Assembly (NCBI GenBank): GCA_002412775.1
Contig: DHVT01000023.1
Coordinates: forward strand, 168,356 to 204,514
Direction: 5' to 3'
Source: Firmicutes bacterium UBA5201
GTDB taxonomy: Bacteria > Bacillota > Clostridia > Peptostreptococcales > Acidaminobacteraceae
DNA: 36,159 nt
Position numbers and translations under genes: made by a program. Below, piece by piece: positions 6,909 to 15,964 of this stretch. The notes under the pieces are model-generated. The model searched no databases and was not told the DNA's origin. It was given only the letters and a program-made list of their open reading frames with translations. Position 1 is the first letter of the stretch. Every line of letters starts with the position of its first letter.

Positions 6909-7931
6909 CTATTCAAGCAAATTGCACAGAAATGATTTCAGAGGATCCATTTTTGCATCGATCGCGGACATTTTCTCCTGAAGGTCCGACACATAAACCG
7001 TTTCGTTGGATTCAAGCAGGTCAAACGACTTCACCAGATCTTGAAAACTGAGCGATTCAAAGGATTCATAGTATGGCATGTCCATCTGTCTGCAAAAAGT
7101 GCTGACTTTGGGATCGTAGGAGAGTCCGATAAACGGCACACCGTAGTTCGAGCATAGAATCAAGGTGTGAAGGCGCATGGCAATCGCAAATTTGGAGGTT
7201 CTCACTTCCTCCTCCAGCGCTTCGAGGGTTTCAAATCTCTTGACATGTCCGAGATCCGCCATGGCTTTGTCATCGTTGCCATCTTGCATGCTTAGGCAAG
7301 TGACTGCATAGCCTTTCTTCTCAACATATTTTATAAATGGCTTCACTACTGCCTGTAGGGATTCCACATTTTTCCACATTCTGAGGTTGATGATGACCTT
7401 GTTGCTTTTGGTGTCGGTATTTCCGGTGGCATTTTCAAGCGCCAAATCCTGACCGAGGTGGATATGTTTCTTTTCACTGCCATCGATCCAATCATAGGAG
7501 TCCTTGTCCCTGAGATGGAGGTAATCGATTCGACCCAGTGTGCGTTTGACGAGCCTGGTTTGAAAACCACCTTTGATCGGTCCAATGCCGTTGCCCAACA
7601 ACACAACCTTTTTACCGAGCATCATTCCAAAATTGATGAGGGACAAATAATACATCAGGCTGCGGTTTGAAGTCACATTCTGGAGCATGCTGCCGCCTCC
7701 GCCGATGATGATATCCGCACCGAGTATCGCCCTTAAAATCCTGAGCGGCTTATTTCTGCTGACACCTTCCACACCGTGGAACCGCTTTGTCTGGTCCACA
7801 TGATAGGAAAGCACTTTGATGTCTGACTTTTCCACGTATGGCGCGATCAGTTTGAGCGTCTCTTTCAGCAGGAGTTCGTCACCGAGGTTGTCGGAGCCAT
7901 AGTATCCGATGATCAATATTTTCTTAGACAT
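6909..7931 (-). CDS. csaB: Polysaccharide pyruvyl transferase CsaB
   Basis: CsaB transfers a pyruvyl ketal onto the secondary wall polysaccharide, creating the ligand for SLH domains. The 340-residue product starts MSKKILIIGYYGSDNLGDEL, the classic N-terminal motif, and continues with an IIGGGGSMLQNVTSNRSLMY segment, GNGIGPIKGG, and the C-terminal RLHTLILCSNYGVPFIGLSY motif of PS_pyruv_trans proteins. The start at 7931 is chosen over the longer open frame (to 8009) because homologues begin at MSKKIL and a GGGG lies 9 bases upstream. It overlaps the upstream glycosyltransferase by 8 bases. Its SLH-protein neighbour confirms the role. Confidence 0.94.
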   Translation of the reverse strand: MSKKILIIGYYGSDNLGDELLLKETLKLIAPYVEKSDIKVLSYHVDQTKRFHGVEGVSRNKPLRILRAILGADIIIGGGGSMLQNVTSNRSLMYYLSLINFGMMLGKKVVLLGNGIGPIKGGFQTRLVKRTLGRIDYLHLRDKDSYDWIDGSEKKHIHLGQDLALENATGNTDTKSNKVIINLRMWKNVESLQAVVKPFIKYVEKKGYAVTCLSMQDGNDDKAMADLGHVKRFETLEALEEEVRTSKFAIAMRLHTLILCSNYGVPFIGLSYDPKVSTFCRQMDMPYYESFESLSFQDLVKSFDLLESNETVYVSDLQEKMSAIDAKMDPLKSFLCNLLE

Positions 7932-8958
7932 TGGCGTATACCCCGACATAATCGTCGACCATTTTTCCGACCGAATAATGCTTCTCGGTGAATTCACGTT
8001 CCCATTCAAATGCCTCGGGAGGCATAAGTCTCAACGCTTCAATGTCCTTTTTCAGATTTTCATAATTCAGTTCGGTCATGCCACGTGCCGTAAAATTATT
8101 ACTGATTGCCGTTTTTAGCTTGTCCTCACTAAGGATGCCCATCGCACCATATTCTCCGGACAAGACCATTGGCATGTTCATGCTCATGGCTTCAAGAGCC
8201 GCACGGCTGATGCCCACGAAAATGTCCGCCTGCCTCAGCATCGCGTCCACCTGATCTGTCGAACCCGTGAATGTGATGTTTTCAAGTCCACTGGAGCGTG
8301 ACCTCAGTTCTTCGAGCATCTCGCCCCCACCGACCACTGTGATGTCAAGGTCGGTCTCAGCGGCAAGCCCTATGAGTAGTCCAGCCATTTTACTGGTGTC
8401 CTTCTCGAGTCTGCTCACATGGATCAACTTCTTATATGGGTACGTTACCGCATCCCTTTTGAATTTTTCTGTGTCAATGCCGTTGATGGTCTGATGGATG
8501 GATGCGCCTTTCAAATCATAGTTTTCAAGCAAATAGGTTTCGATGTCCTCACTGACCACAAAAATCTCCTCGCCCCATTGGGTGATCTTCTTTAGCACCC
8601 AGTTGATCTTAAATTTGCCATGCACAGTGGTCATCATCCTGAACTTCAGAAGTTTCTTCATGATACTGACATAAAGGGCGGGAATCCTGGCATGCGCATG
8701 CACCACATCGGGTTTGAACGACCTGATGTTGCTGTAAAGTAAATAGAGTGATTTCAGCACGTACACGGGGTTTTTACTGTGCATGGGTATAGTGACCACC
8801 CGAACCCCGGCCTGAATCAGCTCCTTTTCGTATAGGCCTCCATTGGAGGCGACCATGACATCAAAACCTCTTGCCACCAGTCCTTTGGATAGTTCCACCA
8901 CATGTGTCTCCGCACCACCGATGTCAAGCCCCATCAAACATTGCATTATTTTTTTCAT
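7924..8958 (-). CDS. GT4 family glycosyltransferase
   Basis: The 344-residue GT-B enzyme begins MKKIMQCLMGLDIGGAETHV, with the N-terminal GGAE donor-side loop of GT4. The middle has PDVVHAHARIPALYVS and TVHGKFKIN. The C-terminal half has LIHVSRLEKDTSKMAGLLIG and a truncated-looking E-x7-E region (GISRAALEAMSMNMPMVLSG), so both nucleotide-sugar contacts are present. The ATG at 8958 overlaps the upstream stop (ATGA); a TTG six bases earlier (8964) is an alternative, and a GGAG serves either. It should add a sugar to the wall polysaccharide that CsaB modifies. Donor and acceptor are not predictable. Confidence 0.9.
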   Translation of the reverse strand: MKKIMQCLMGLDIGGAETHVVELSKGLVARGFDVMVASNGGLYEKELIQAGVRVVTIPMHSKNPVYVLKSLYLLYSNIRSFKPDVVHAHARIPALYVSIMKKLLKFRMMTTVHGKFKINWVLKKITQWGEEIFVVSEDIETYLLENYDLKGASIHQTINGIDTEKFKRDAVTYPYKKLIHVSRLEKDTSKMAGLLIGLAAETDLDITVVGGGEMLEELRSRSSGLENITFTGSTDQVDAMLRQADIFVGISRAALEAMSMNMPMVLSGEYGAMGILSEDKLKTAISNNFTARGMTELNYENLKKDIEALRLMPPEAFEWEREFTEKHYSVGKMVDDYVGVYANV

Positions 8959-9428
8959 TGCCAAACGATCTCCTTGACTTTACCAAGAGGCGCCACTGTC
9001 TTGGTATAGATTTTCAGTTCGGAATTGACTTTGATTTCTGTGATCCCTTCGGAAAAATAACCGGTTTCGCGTTCACTCATGAGCGCGCTGACCGTTATAA
9101 AGACCGTATATTTACCAGGTACTTCAGCAAGTACCACTTCTCCATTCGACTTTTCCACCACATCTTTAAACGGTTTGATTTCGATCTCCTCAATAGGTCC
9201 GATGATGCTGTTGGTCTCATCCGAAAGCACCATGTCCCCGATTTTGAACCCTTCCACAGTCATGATTCTCACATTATCCACCTGTATGGTGACCATTGCG
9301 GGTTTGAGCGTGGTGCTTGCCTGTTGCGCGACGGGTTTGTCAAAATTCGAGACCTTGATGCCGAGAATGACCAGTGCGCCGATGATGAAAAATGCGATGA
9401 TGATATCAAATCTGTTGAGTTTACGCAT
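8955..9428 (-). CDS. DUF4330 domain protein, anchored, copy 2 of operon
   Basis: The 157-residue product has one N-terminal transmembrane anchor (residues 8-25, IIIAFFIIGALVILGI) and an extracytoplasmic beta-rich domain. It belongs with DUF4330, a family I associate with S-layer or wall-polysaccharide clusters. Recognisable features are the FDIIIAFFII start, VTIQVDNVRI, a FKIGDMVLS loop, the GPIEEIEIKP strand and the final VAPLGKVKEIVW. It is a diverged paralogue of the gene just upstream, whose TAA overlaps this ATG by one base (TAATG). AGGAGGTGAAAT is the ribosome binding site. Its job in polymer assembly is unknown. Confidence 0.83.
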   Translation of the reverse strand: MRKLNRFDIIIAFFIIGALVILGIKVSNFDKPVAQQASTTLKPAMVTIQVDNVRIMTVEGFKIGDMVLSDETNSIIGPIEEIEIKPFKDVVEKSNGEVVLAEVPGKYTVFITVSALMSERETGYFSEGITEIKVNSELKIYTKTVAPLGKVKEIVWQ

Positions 9429-9922
9429 TATTTCACCTCCTTAAGTCCGACCACATAACCAAGGCTTGCGAATCCTTTGCCTTTGACCGGTATGGATGTG
9501 CCGATTTTGATATCTTCCTGGGTCACCCTGTAGTGATAGGCGTCGACGACAGCTTCAGCTTCAATGACGAGAGTCGCCACAAATTGTTCCGGTACGATTT
9601 GTCTGGTGATGATGCCTTTTTCCCGATCTTTCACTTCCACTTCATAGGGTTTGATCTCAAAAGAGACGAGTTTGCCCAAATAATGGTTCCTGCTGGAGTT
9701 GTAAAGATTCGCACCCACAAACAGCTGGTCGCCAAAAGACTCGATGACGGAGTTCGTCTCGAATGTGTACTGAATTTTCACCCTGCTCGGTCCGCTTGTC
9801 ACGCCTTTGTCGGTGAATACCGACAACCCGTAACCCACGACCACAATTGCCAGGGCAACGATGGCAATATCTATGATGCTGATCTTACCGAAAATCAATC
9901 CGATTTTTTTTGTGATTTTCAT
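9428..9922 (-). CDS. DUF4330 domain protein, anchored, copy 1 of operon
   Basis: The 164-residue product has the same plan as its downstream neighbour: an anchor at 15-35 (ISIIDIAIVALAIVVVGYGL) and an outside domain. DUF4330 landmarks are GKISIIDIAIV, VKIQYTFETNSVI, QLFVGANLY, the FEIKPYEVEV strand, EAVVDAYHYRV and the terminal KGKGFASLGYVVGLKEV. Two adjacent copies suggest a heterodimer, which is inference. Its ATG overlaps the upstream GT4 stop (ATGA). Confidence 0.83.
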   Translation of the reverse strand: MKITKKIGLIFGKISIIDIAIVALAIVVVGYGLSVFTDKGVTSGPSRVKIQYTFETNSVIESFGDQLFVGANLYNSSRNHYLGKLVSFEIKPYEVEVKDREKGIITRQIVPEQFVATLVIEAEAVVDAYHYRVTQEDIKIGTSIPVKGKGFASLGYVVGLKEVK

Positions 9923-10983
9923 ATGCCCTCCTCTTTGTAAAACGCTTCGATTTTCTTCACCATTTTTTCAAGCGTGAAGACTTCCAATATTTTTTTCAAC
10001 CCATTTTCACCCATCTGATTTCTGAGTTCGGGGTTTTCAATCAGTTCAAACAGCCTTTCCGCAAAAGTCCCATAATCGCCAAACGCCACGAGATAGCCGG
10101 TCTTTTCATGGTCGATGACCTCGTTGATGCCCGGCAAATCGAATGCGACAACCGGCTTTTTCATGTTCATGCCTTCGATGGCCGCATAAGAGAGCGCTTC
10201 TGAGTTCGATGTGTTCACGATAATATCGGAATTCGCGTAGACGCTGTCAATGTCCTCAACATGTCCGGTGAATTCGATCTGAAGATTGGCACGCCTCGCC
10301 GCTTCCTTCAGCTCCGTTTCCATTGACCCGGCACCTACAAACCTCACTTTGAATGGTCTGTCGGTCATCACAAGAAGCGCCTTGACAATCTCAATCATGT
10401 GCATCTGACCTTTGATCGGTTCGAGCCTGCCCACAAGCGTGATCACAGGAATCTCATTGTGCACGGATTTCATATTGTAAGCGGGTTTCACCCCATTATA
10501 TATTGTGACGATATTCTCTTGCTGGATGCCTTCCTCTAAAAGGTTCGACTCCACAGCACTTGAAATGGCGATTACTTTCGCCCTAAGCCTTTTGTTGAGA
10601 AACAACCTGACATTGTTTTTTACAGCACTTGAATGGTCACTCAGCGTGTGTTTGGTGTAGACAATGGATTTCACCCCGAGCATCTGAGCCGCAAGCCGCC
10701 CGGAAAGCGACGCGTGTGTATGGACCACATCGGGTCTGAACGTTTTGATCGGTTTCACCAGGGACATCGTTCCCCCGACACCGAACGATTTGTCCGCAAT
10801 ACCGTCCACTTCGATCACGTTTTTCTCTTTGATATATCGCTTCAGGATGCTGCCTCTCGGAATCACCACCGCGACCTCAAACGATTTCCGGTCCAACCCG
10901 TCGACAATCGACCTCAGGTATTGGCCCGCTCCACCGAAATTCATGTCCGAGATGATGTGCATCACTCTAATTTTCCTGTTCAT
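9919..10983 (-). CDS. GT4 family glycosyltransferase
   Basis: The 354-residue GT-B enzyme begins MNRKIRVMHIISDMNFGGAG, with a VVIPRGSILK segment and HTHASLSGRLAAQMLGVKS. The C-terminal donor half shows ITLVGRLEPIKGQMHMIEIV, RFVGAGSMETELKEAARRAN and the E-x7-E motif in SNSEALSYAAIEGMNMKKPV. The GGAGQ loop replaces GGAE of the second GT4 in this operon, so the two likely make different linkages. The start at 10983 lies inside the end of the upstream gene (17-base overlap), with AAAGGAT before it. Earlier in-frame ATGs exist but have no ribosome binding site and would lengthen the overlap. Confidence 0.9.
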   Translation of the reverse strand: MNRKIRVMHIISDMNFGGAGQYLRSIVDGLDRKSFEVAVVIPRGSILKRYIKEKNVIEVDGIADKSFGVGGTMSLVKPIKTFRPDVVHTHASLSGRLAAQMLGVKSIVYTKHTLSDHSSAVKNNVRLFLNKRLRAKVIAISSAVESNLLEEGIQQENIVTIYNGVKPAYNMKSVHNEIPVITLVGRLEPIKGQMHMIEIVKALLVMTDRPFKVRFVGAGSMETELKEAARRANLQIEFTGHVEDIDSVYANSDIIVNTSNSEALSYAAIEGMNMKKPVVAFDLPGINEVIDHEKTGYLVAFGDYGTFAERLFELIENPELRNQMGENGLKKILEVFTLEKMVKKIEAFYKEEGI

Positions 10984-12427
10984 TCGCCACATCCTTTGCA
11001 TTTTTTGCCGCAATCACACCGAAAGTCATCACGATGATATAGAAGAACAATATGTCGTAATTGTGGAAAATATGATCGACCATTCCTTGGATGGAGCATC
11101 CTACAACACCTGCAAACGCTGCAAAAGCGTAATAGCTGTATGCGTTCTTGCACTTTTGCGCAGAAAAGATTTCCCGCATCCATATGAAGGCAAAATAGCC
11201 CCAGGCAATGATTCCCATGATGCCCATTTCTATGAACAGCATGAGAGGTGTGTTATGGGCATGAAAAGATTTCGCGGCCGAATATGCATAGGCTTTATAC
11301 AGCACTTTGAAATTGCCGAGCCCTACCCCTTCCACGAATCCATCTTTCAACATGTCTACTGATGCCGTGTAGATGGACATTCTGTATGACGTCGAAGTGT
11401 CGCCTCCCCTGAATACCGTCATGATCCGATTGATAATGGATTCAGGCACGATGTACGGGCTCATAAATGCGCCCAATATCAGCAGAGGCATATATTTTCT
11501 ATCCTTGAAAATGATGATCAGAACAATCGCAATCCCAAGACTGAGCATCGATCCTCTGGAAAGGGTCAACAGGACGTTCAGTCCTCCGATCGCGAAAATT
11601 CCCGCATAGATCAGTTTGACCCATTTGTTTTTATATGTGTTGAATCCTGCGAAAACTATTGGAAGCAATAGCACCAGAAATTCCCCGAACACATTGGGAT
11701 TGCCGAAGACACTGTAGATTCGGATTCCCGATCCACCGGCACTTTCATCGAGCCAGGCCGGATCCACAGGAACGCCCACTATACGTTGATAGATACCGTG
11801 AAGTCCTACCAACAAAACGATTCCAGCAAACAGATGCATCATCTGTTCAAGAAAGCGCCTGTCATTGAAGGTTCCCAGAAGTGTCGCCGCAAACAGCAAT
11901 GTCGCTATATAGATGACCAATATGGTCAGTCCGTCCCCTTGGATGGGGCTGAACAGATAACTTACGACAAAAAAAAGCATCAGCAGATAAAGCCCGACAA
12001 CCACCAGATTTTTAGGACTTCTCTCCTCATCATAGAGCCACCTTCTGAAAAACATCAGAGCGACCAATGCCAAGGATATGAGAACACTGAGGGGCGTCGG
12101 CAAAAAAATATAGGTGAAAATCTGTAAAAGAACAAGTGCTGAAAGCACACGCCGATCCATGAAAAATCTGAGTAGGACACTCTTCAAAAGAAAGTGCTTT
12201 AAAGGTGATCTTTTACTTTCAAACCTGAACGAATCCACAAAGCTTTTTCGATAGGCGCTTTCAAGTCCAGAATTGTCCGATAGCCACCTGAGGATCATGC
12301 TGGTGGCCAAAACACTGGATAACGCATTTTTAAGATGGCCGATCCCTCTATATGTCGCGCTTTTTTCATAAGCATCCCTTATGCCATGCACAAGCCTTAT
12401 ACCAATTTTCAGAAAAACAGATTCCAT
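10967..12427 (-). CDS. O-antigen ligase/polymerase-like membrane protein (Wzy_C)
   Basis: The 486-residue multi-spanning protein has about 11-12 helices after a roughly 90-residue cytoplasmic N-terminus. Family marks are SVFGNPNVFGEF (239-250), the TLSRGSMLSL motif (288-297), the GVGLGNFKV segment, and AKSFHAHNTPLMLFIEMG (385-402), whose histidines sit in the large outside loop typical of WaaL/Wzy proteins. Such enzymes join lipid-linked glycans to an acceptor or to each other on the outer face of the membrane. In this Gram-positive-type cluster it presumably polymerises or ligates the secondary wall polysaccharide. Ribosome binding site GGGAG is 8 bases from the ATG, and the gene lies one base after the MurJ-like gene. 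Confidence 0.88.
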   Translation of the reverse strand: MESVFLKIGIRLVHGIRDAYEKSATYRGIGHLKNALSSVLATSMILRWLSDNSGLESAYRKSFVDSFRFESKRSPLKHFLLKSVLLRFFMDRRVLSALVLLQIFTYIFLPTPLSVLISLALVALMFFRRWLYDEERSPKNLVVVGLYLLMLFFVVSYLFSPIQGDGLTILVIYIATLLFAATLLGTFNDRRFLEQMMHLFAGIVLLVGLHGIYQRIVGVPVDPAWLDESAGGSGIRIYSVFGNPNVFGEFLVLLLPIVFAGFNTYKNKWVKLIYAGIFAIGGLNVLLTLSRGSMLSLGIAIVLIIIFKDRKYMPLLILGAFMSPYIVPESIINRIMTVFRGGDTSTSYRMSIYTASVDMLKDGFVEGVGLGNFKVLYKAYAYSAAKSFHAHNTPLMLFIEMGIMGIIAWGYFAFIWMREIFSAQKCKNAYSYYAFAAFAGVVGCSIQGMVDHIFHNYDILFFYIIVMTFGVIAAKNAKDVANEQEN

Positions 12428-12428
12428 A

Positions 12429-13952
12429 TTACAACTCCCTCATTTGAATAACCGGTATTCCTATTTTAAGCATTCTCAAAATCATTACATGCAGTACCAT
12501 GAAGACTCCCGCTTTGAATATGAGTTCCACCACCAGCGCCAAAAGGCTGTCTCCGAATGAGACGCCCATCAGACTGAATGCTAGGAAAAGCACAAAGTCC
12601 ACAATGATTATCATTGCAGTGGTTTTCGCAAGTTCACCTACCGAACTCACGATGTTCTGTCTCATGGCGACGACAATCATCACCACAGTGACAAGTGTCA
12701 TGGAAACCGTCGACGCAAGCGCAAGTCCGTTGAGTCCCATATATCTGCTGAGCAACAAGCTGAGCGGGATATTGATCAAAATGCCGATCACCGTGATGAT
12801 CAGTGGCAATTTGGTGTTGCCCATAGCGAAATAAACTCGGTTCAGGATCTCTTTGATGCCCAGTCCGATCAATCCCCATATGAACAGGCTGAGAATGACA
12901 CTGGTCGTCTCTGCGGCATGTTCCGTGAATGCGCCTCTCAGGAAAAGAATCTGTATGGTCTCATAGCTGTAGAGTGTCACTAGAAACACTATTGGTATTC
13001 CAAAATATAAAAACAAGACGACACTTCTTTGAACCACGCCCATGAAGGCGGCATGATTGTCCGAGGAGAAAGTCTTCGACAGTTTCGGAAATATATAGTT
13101 GGTGATGGTATAGATGAGTACACCTGAAATGATGATGTAGACCCGATTGGCGTATTCCATGAGCGAGACGCCACCGGCGTAGAAACTTGCGAGCACCGTG
13201 ATGATCATCGCATTCACCGGTTGTGCCCATGTGCTCACGAGCACCGGTCCGGTCATCTTCAGCGTGTCTCTCATCGCCTCGCTCTTCAAGTGAAGTGCCG
13301 GTCTGAAGACGAATCCTTCCTTTTTCATCATTGGCATCTGCACCAGAGCCTGAATGAACCACCCGAGAGAAAAGGCAATGGCAAGACCGTAAAGACCAAA
13401 TCTGGGATTCAGGAAAATCAGATACAATATGACCACGAGATTTGAAAAGATGCTGATGGCCGAAGGCAACGTGAAATGTGAAAAAGACTGCATCAGTCCG
13501 ACATAGGTGAAGGTGACTGTGGCAAAGATCACAACAGGTGCCATGTACTGTGTCAGAGTCGTGGCAAGCTTTGCGGCTTCCTCACTGAGTCCTGGACCGA
13601 AAACGGATACGATCGGTCCGGGGAAAATGATCAAAACGGCACTGACCGCCACTGCAATCGCCATCGCAAAAGAAAGAAAATGGCTGGCATACTTGAACGC
13701 TTCCTCTTTCCCTTCCCTGTGCATGATCCGGTTGAAAATCGGGATGAACGTGGAAACCACCGCCGCGCTGAGAGCAAAATCGAAGAAATTGTTCGGTATT
13801 CTGGAAGCGACGAAAAAAGCATCCGCCTCATAGGAAATGCCATAGTCGTTCGCAATGAGCATGTCTCTTACCATGCCGAGCATTTTTCCGAAAAGCGTGG
13901 TGCCAATCATGATGGCAAGCACACTGTACTCTCTAAAATCTTTTTTTATCAT
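12429..13952 (-). CDS. MurJ/MviN-like lipid-linked glycan flippase
   Basis: The roughly 507-residue MOP-superfamily flippase has about 14 helices. The N-terminus has GTTLFGKMLGMVRDMLIAND and YEADAFFVASRIPNNFFDFA, the MurJ signature region with its conserved basic and acidic residues. The rest includes VVSTFIPIFNR, YANRVYIIISGVLIYTITNY and LFLRGAFTEHAAETTSVILS. Full-length MurJ proteins are about 500 residues. The location between a polysaccharide ligase and an LTA-synthase-like gene suggests it flips a wall-polysaccharide precursor rather than being the only lipid II flippase, but this is inference. The start is ambiguous: ATG 13952 (1 base after the upstream stop) or TTG 13961 (8-base overlap). 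Confidence 0.9.
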   Translation of the reverse strand: MIKKDFREYSVLAIMIGTTLFGKMLGMVRDMLIANDYGISYEADAFFVASRIPNNFFDFALSAAVVSTFIPIFNRIMHREGKEEAFKYASHFLSFAMAIAVAVSAVLIIFPGPIVSVFGPGLSEEAAKLATTLTQYMAPVVIFATVTFTYVGLMQSFSHFTLPSAISIFSNLVVILYLIFLNPRFGLYGLAIAFSLGWFIQALVQMPMMKKEGFVFRPALHLKSEAMRDTLKMTGPVLVSTWAQPVNAMIITVLASFYAGGVSLMEYANRVYIIISGVLIYTITNYIFPKLSKTFSSDNHAAFMGVVQRSVVLFLYFGIPIVFLVTLYSYETIQILFLRGAFTEHAAETTSVILSLFIWGLIGLGIKEILNRVYFAMGNTKLPLIITVIGILINIPLSLLLSRYMGLNGLALASTVSMTLVTVVMIVVAMRQNIVSSVGELAKTTAMIIIVDFVLFLAFSLMGVSFGDSLLALVVELIFKAGVFMVLHVMILRMLKIGIPVIQMREL

Positions 13953-13953
13953 A

Positions 13954-15804
13954 TCATTCAACCAACTTCATAAACTCTTCATTTTTGAACAGATTTTTCT
14001 TGAGGATCAAATCCGAGACCTTGAGATCCATTTTTATCCTTTCCAATTGTTCCGCCAACGCCTCTGTGATCTCCACCGGCTCATGGCTATTCAGATCGTA
14101 TAGACGCTCTTCATTGTTGTTGTAAAAGTAATCGTCCATAAAGATGGAGCCATCTCTCTTGATGGCATAGCCAGGTCCCTCGATCAAAAGGGATTCTCCG
14201 AGTGTGAGTGGATGTTCAAGCCCCATGATATCCAGGATGGTCGCAAGGATATCCACTTGACCACCTGTTTTGGAAATGGTCCCTTTCATATCCGAATCCG
14301 GCAGGACGATCCAAAGCGGTACCTTTTGGATGCTTTCCCATGCGACATAGTGGTCGCTCAGACCAAGCAGTTTTGAGAGCAGCGCTTTCTGATCCTGGTA
14401 AAGCCCGGAATGATCGCCATAGATCACTATGATCGTCTCATCCAGTATGCCTTCAGTTTCCAGACGCTCGAACAAACCTTCAATCGATTCGTCCACATAC
14501 CGCATGCTTTTGAGATAATTGCCCACTTGGGTCTTTTCATAGTCACCAGTGTATGGTTCATATCCTTTAATGAAGGCATCGTACGGGTGGTGGCTGGACA
14601 GCGTGACCAAAAAACTGTAAAACGGTTGATTTTGAACAACCAGATCCATCGCCTGTCTGTAAAACGAGACATCGCTGATGGCCCAGCCCACTATTTCATC
14701 GAGATCGAAATCCTCTTTGCTGATAAAATCATCGAACTTGTAGTTGCTATAGACGACCTCACGGTTCCAAAAACTCGCCTGATACCCATGGAATCCTGTG
14801 TTTTCATAGCCACGATCCTTTAAAAGCTCTCCGAGCGTTATGAATCGGTTGGTCGCATGGAGATAGTTCACGGCACCCACAGGAGCGGGATGAAGTCCCA
14901 CGTTGAGCAGGAATTCGGCGTCGGATGTGTTCCCAGCCGCTACCTGATGGTATATATTATCGAAATAAAGTGCTTCATTTTTAAGCCTGTTGAGGAATGG
15001 AGTCACTGCTTCGCCCTCTATTTCCAGGTCGACGACAAACTCTTGCATGGCCTCCACTTGTATGACAACGAGATTCATGTTGCGGTCATATAGTGCAAGG
15101 AGTTCACGTCCTTCAGTATTTTCAGAAAGATAAGTCTTAATGGTCTCCAGTTCCGCTTGATCCATTGAGGTGCTGGTGAACCATTTGTTTTTGGCGAAAT
15201 CCAATAGGTCATAACCATGGAAATAGTAGACTCCAAGGTCCTTTGCGATGTTCTTTCTCTCATAGGCATGGTGCGTCCGGTCCACTTCGTTTGCTTTCAA
15301 GTGGAACGCACCGATGGCGGCGACAATCAAAATCGCTATCAGAAGGTTGTGTCTCCATGTTTTCTTCTCCTGAAGCGTCTTCCTGAAATATACCGCATAG
15401 GCGATCATGACAGGAATTGTCACCACAAAGATCAGATCTTTTTTTTGCATCAGGGAAAATGTGCTGTCCGCCACGTCATTCATGAAGCCCAGCTGGTAGA
15501 GAATCGGTATGGTAAGTGGAATTCCATAATACCTTCCATACACCGTATCCGCGAAAAAAATGAAAGATACGATCAAGTCCGTGATGACTAGACTGTATAC
15601 CGCCTTTCTTTGGAAGATGAGCATATTGAAAAGCACTATGACCACCACGCTGAAAATCAGAAGTGTATGAATGCGATCGTACTCCAGCATTGGATTCAGT
15701 CCGATCGAGTGATGCAAATAGGATGCTTTCACCCAGAGTGAGGCAACCACACCCAGTGCAAAAACCATATGAATTAAAATTTTTCTATAATTCCATTTTT
15801 TCAT
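13954..15804 (-). CDS. LTA synthase family phosphoglycerol/phospho-sugar transferase
   Basis: The 616-residue protein has five N-terminal helices (about 11-29, 45-62, 66-85, 122-139, 152-168) and an outside alkaline-phosphatase-fold domain (about 240-560). It carries the LtaS catalytic set: metal ligand E251 (VIQVEAMQ), nucleophile T293 in GNTSDAEF, and D464-H465 in YGDHSG, with H339 (FHG) near the active site. LtaS enzymes move glycerol-phosphate from phosphatidylglycerol onto a polymer. Here it starts the surface-polysaccharide operon, so it may decorate that polymer or make lipoteichoic acid. A C-terminal extension (about 560-616) is charged. Ribosome binding site GGAG lies 11 bases upstream. 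Confidence 0.9.
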   Translation of the reverse strand: MKKWNYRKILIHMVFALGVVASLWVKASYLHHSIGLNPMLEYDRIHTLLIFSVVVIVLFNMLIFQRKAVYSLVITDLIVSFIFFADTVYGRYYGIPLTIPILYQLGFMNDVADSTFSLMQKKDLIFVVTIPVMIAYAVYFRKTLQEKKTWRHNLLIAILIVAAIGAFHLKANEVDRTHHAYERKNIAKDLGVYYFHGYDLLDFAKNKWFTSTSMDQAELETIKTYLSENTEGRELLALYDRNMNLVVIQVEAMQEFVVDLEIEGEAVTPFLNRLKNEALYFDNIYHQVAAGNTSDAEFLLNVGLHPAPVGAVNYLHATNRFITLGELLKDRGYENTGFHGYQASFWNREVVYSNYKFDDFISKEDFDLDEIVGWAISDVSFYRQAMDLVVQNQPFYSFLVTLSSHHPYDAFIKGYEPYTGDYEKTQVGNYLKSMRYVDESIEGLFERLETEGILDETIIVIYGDHSGLYQDQKALLSKLLGLSDHYVAWESIQKVPLWIVLPDSDMKGTISKTGGQVDILATILDIMGLEHPLTLGESLLIEGPGYAIKRDGSIFMDDYFYNNNEERLYDLNSHEPVEITEALAEQLERIKMDLKVSDLILKKNLFKNEEFMKLVE

Positions 15805-15852
15805 GTCTTGGCTTCTCCGTCATATATCTAGATTTGTGAACGCTTCGAGTCT

Positions 15853-15858
15853 ATTTTA
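15853..15858 (-). promoter_or_regulatory. Putative extended -10 of the surface-polysaccharide operon
   Basis: On the minus strand TGG-TAAAAT forms an extended -10 about 48 bases upstream of the LTA-synthase-like start. The -35 position holds only a weak TAGAAT at 17 bases. It is divergent from the MarR promoter 37 bases away. Confidence 0.4.
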
Positions 15859-15892
15859 CCATTCCATGGGGTAACATTCTATCTTTATTTTT

Positions 15893-15939
15893 AGTTGACA
15901 ACGCAACCAATTGCCTTTAAAATAGTTGTTAACGCAACT
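15893..15939 (+). promoter_or_regulatory. marR promoter with two operator copies
   Basis: Consensus -35 TTGACA (15895-15900) and -10 TAAAAT (15918-15923) are 17 bases apart. Two near-identical 16-base inverted repeats bracket them. AGTTGACAACGCAACC (15893-15908) covers the -35, and AGTTGTTAACGCAACT (15924-15939) starts right after the -10. Their spacing is 31 bases, about three helical turns. This is a textbook layout for MarR-type autorepression. The outer copy could also influence the divergent polysaccharide operon. Confidence 0.85.
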
Positions 15940-15964
15940 ATTTTGTCATAGAAAGGACCCGCTC

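Noticed and set aside
8871..9458. Plus-strand 195-residue frame over the DUF4330 genes
   Set aside because: Antisense shadow rich in H, F and R with no domain; the minus-strand genes have ribosome binding sites and coupled stops.
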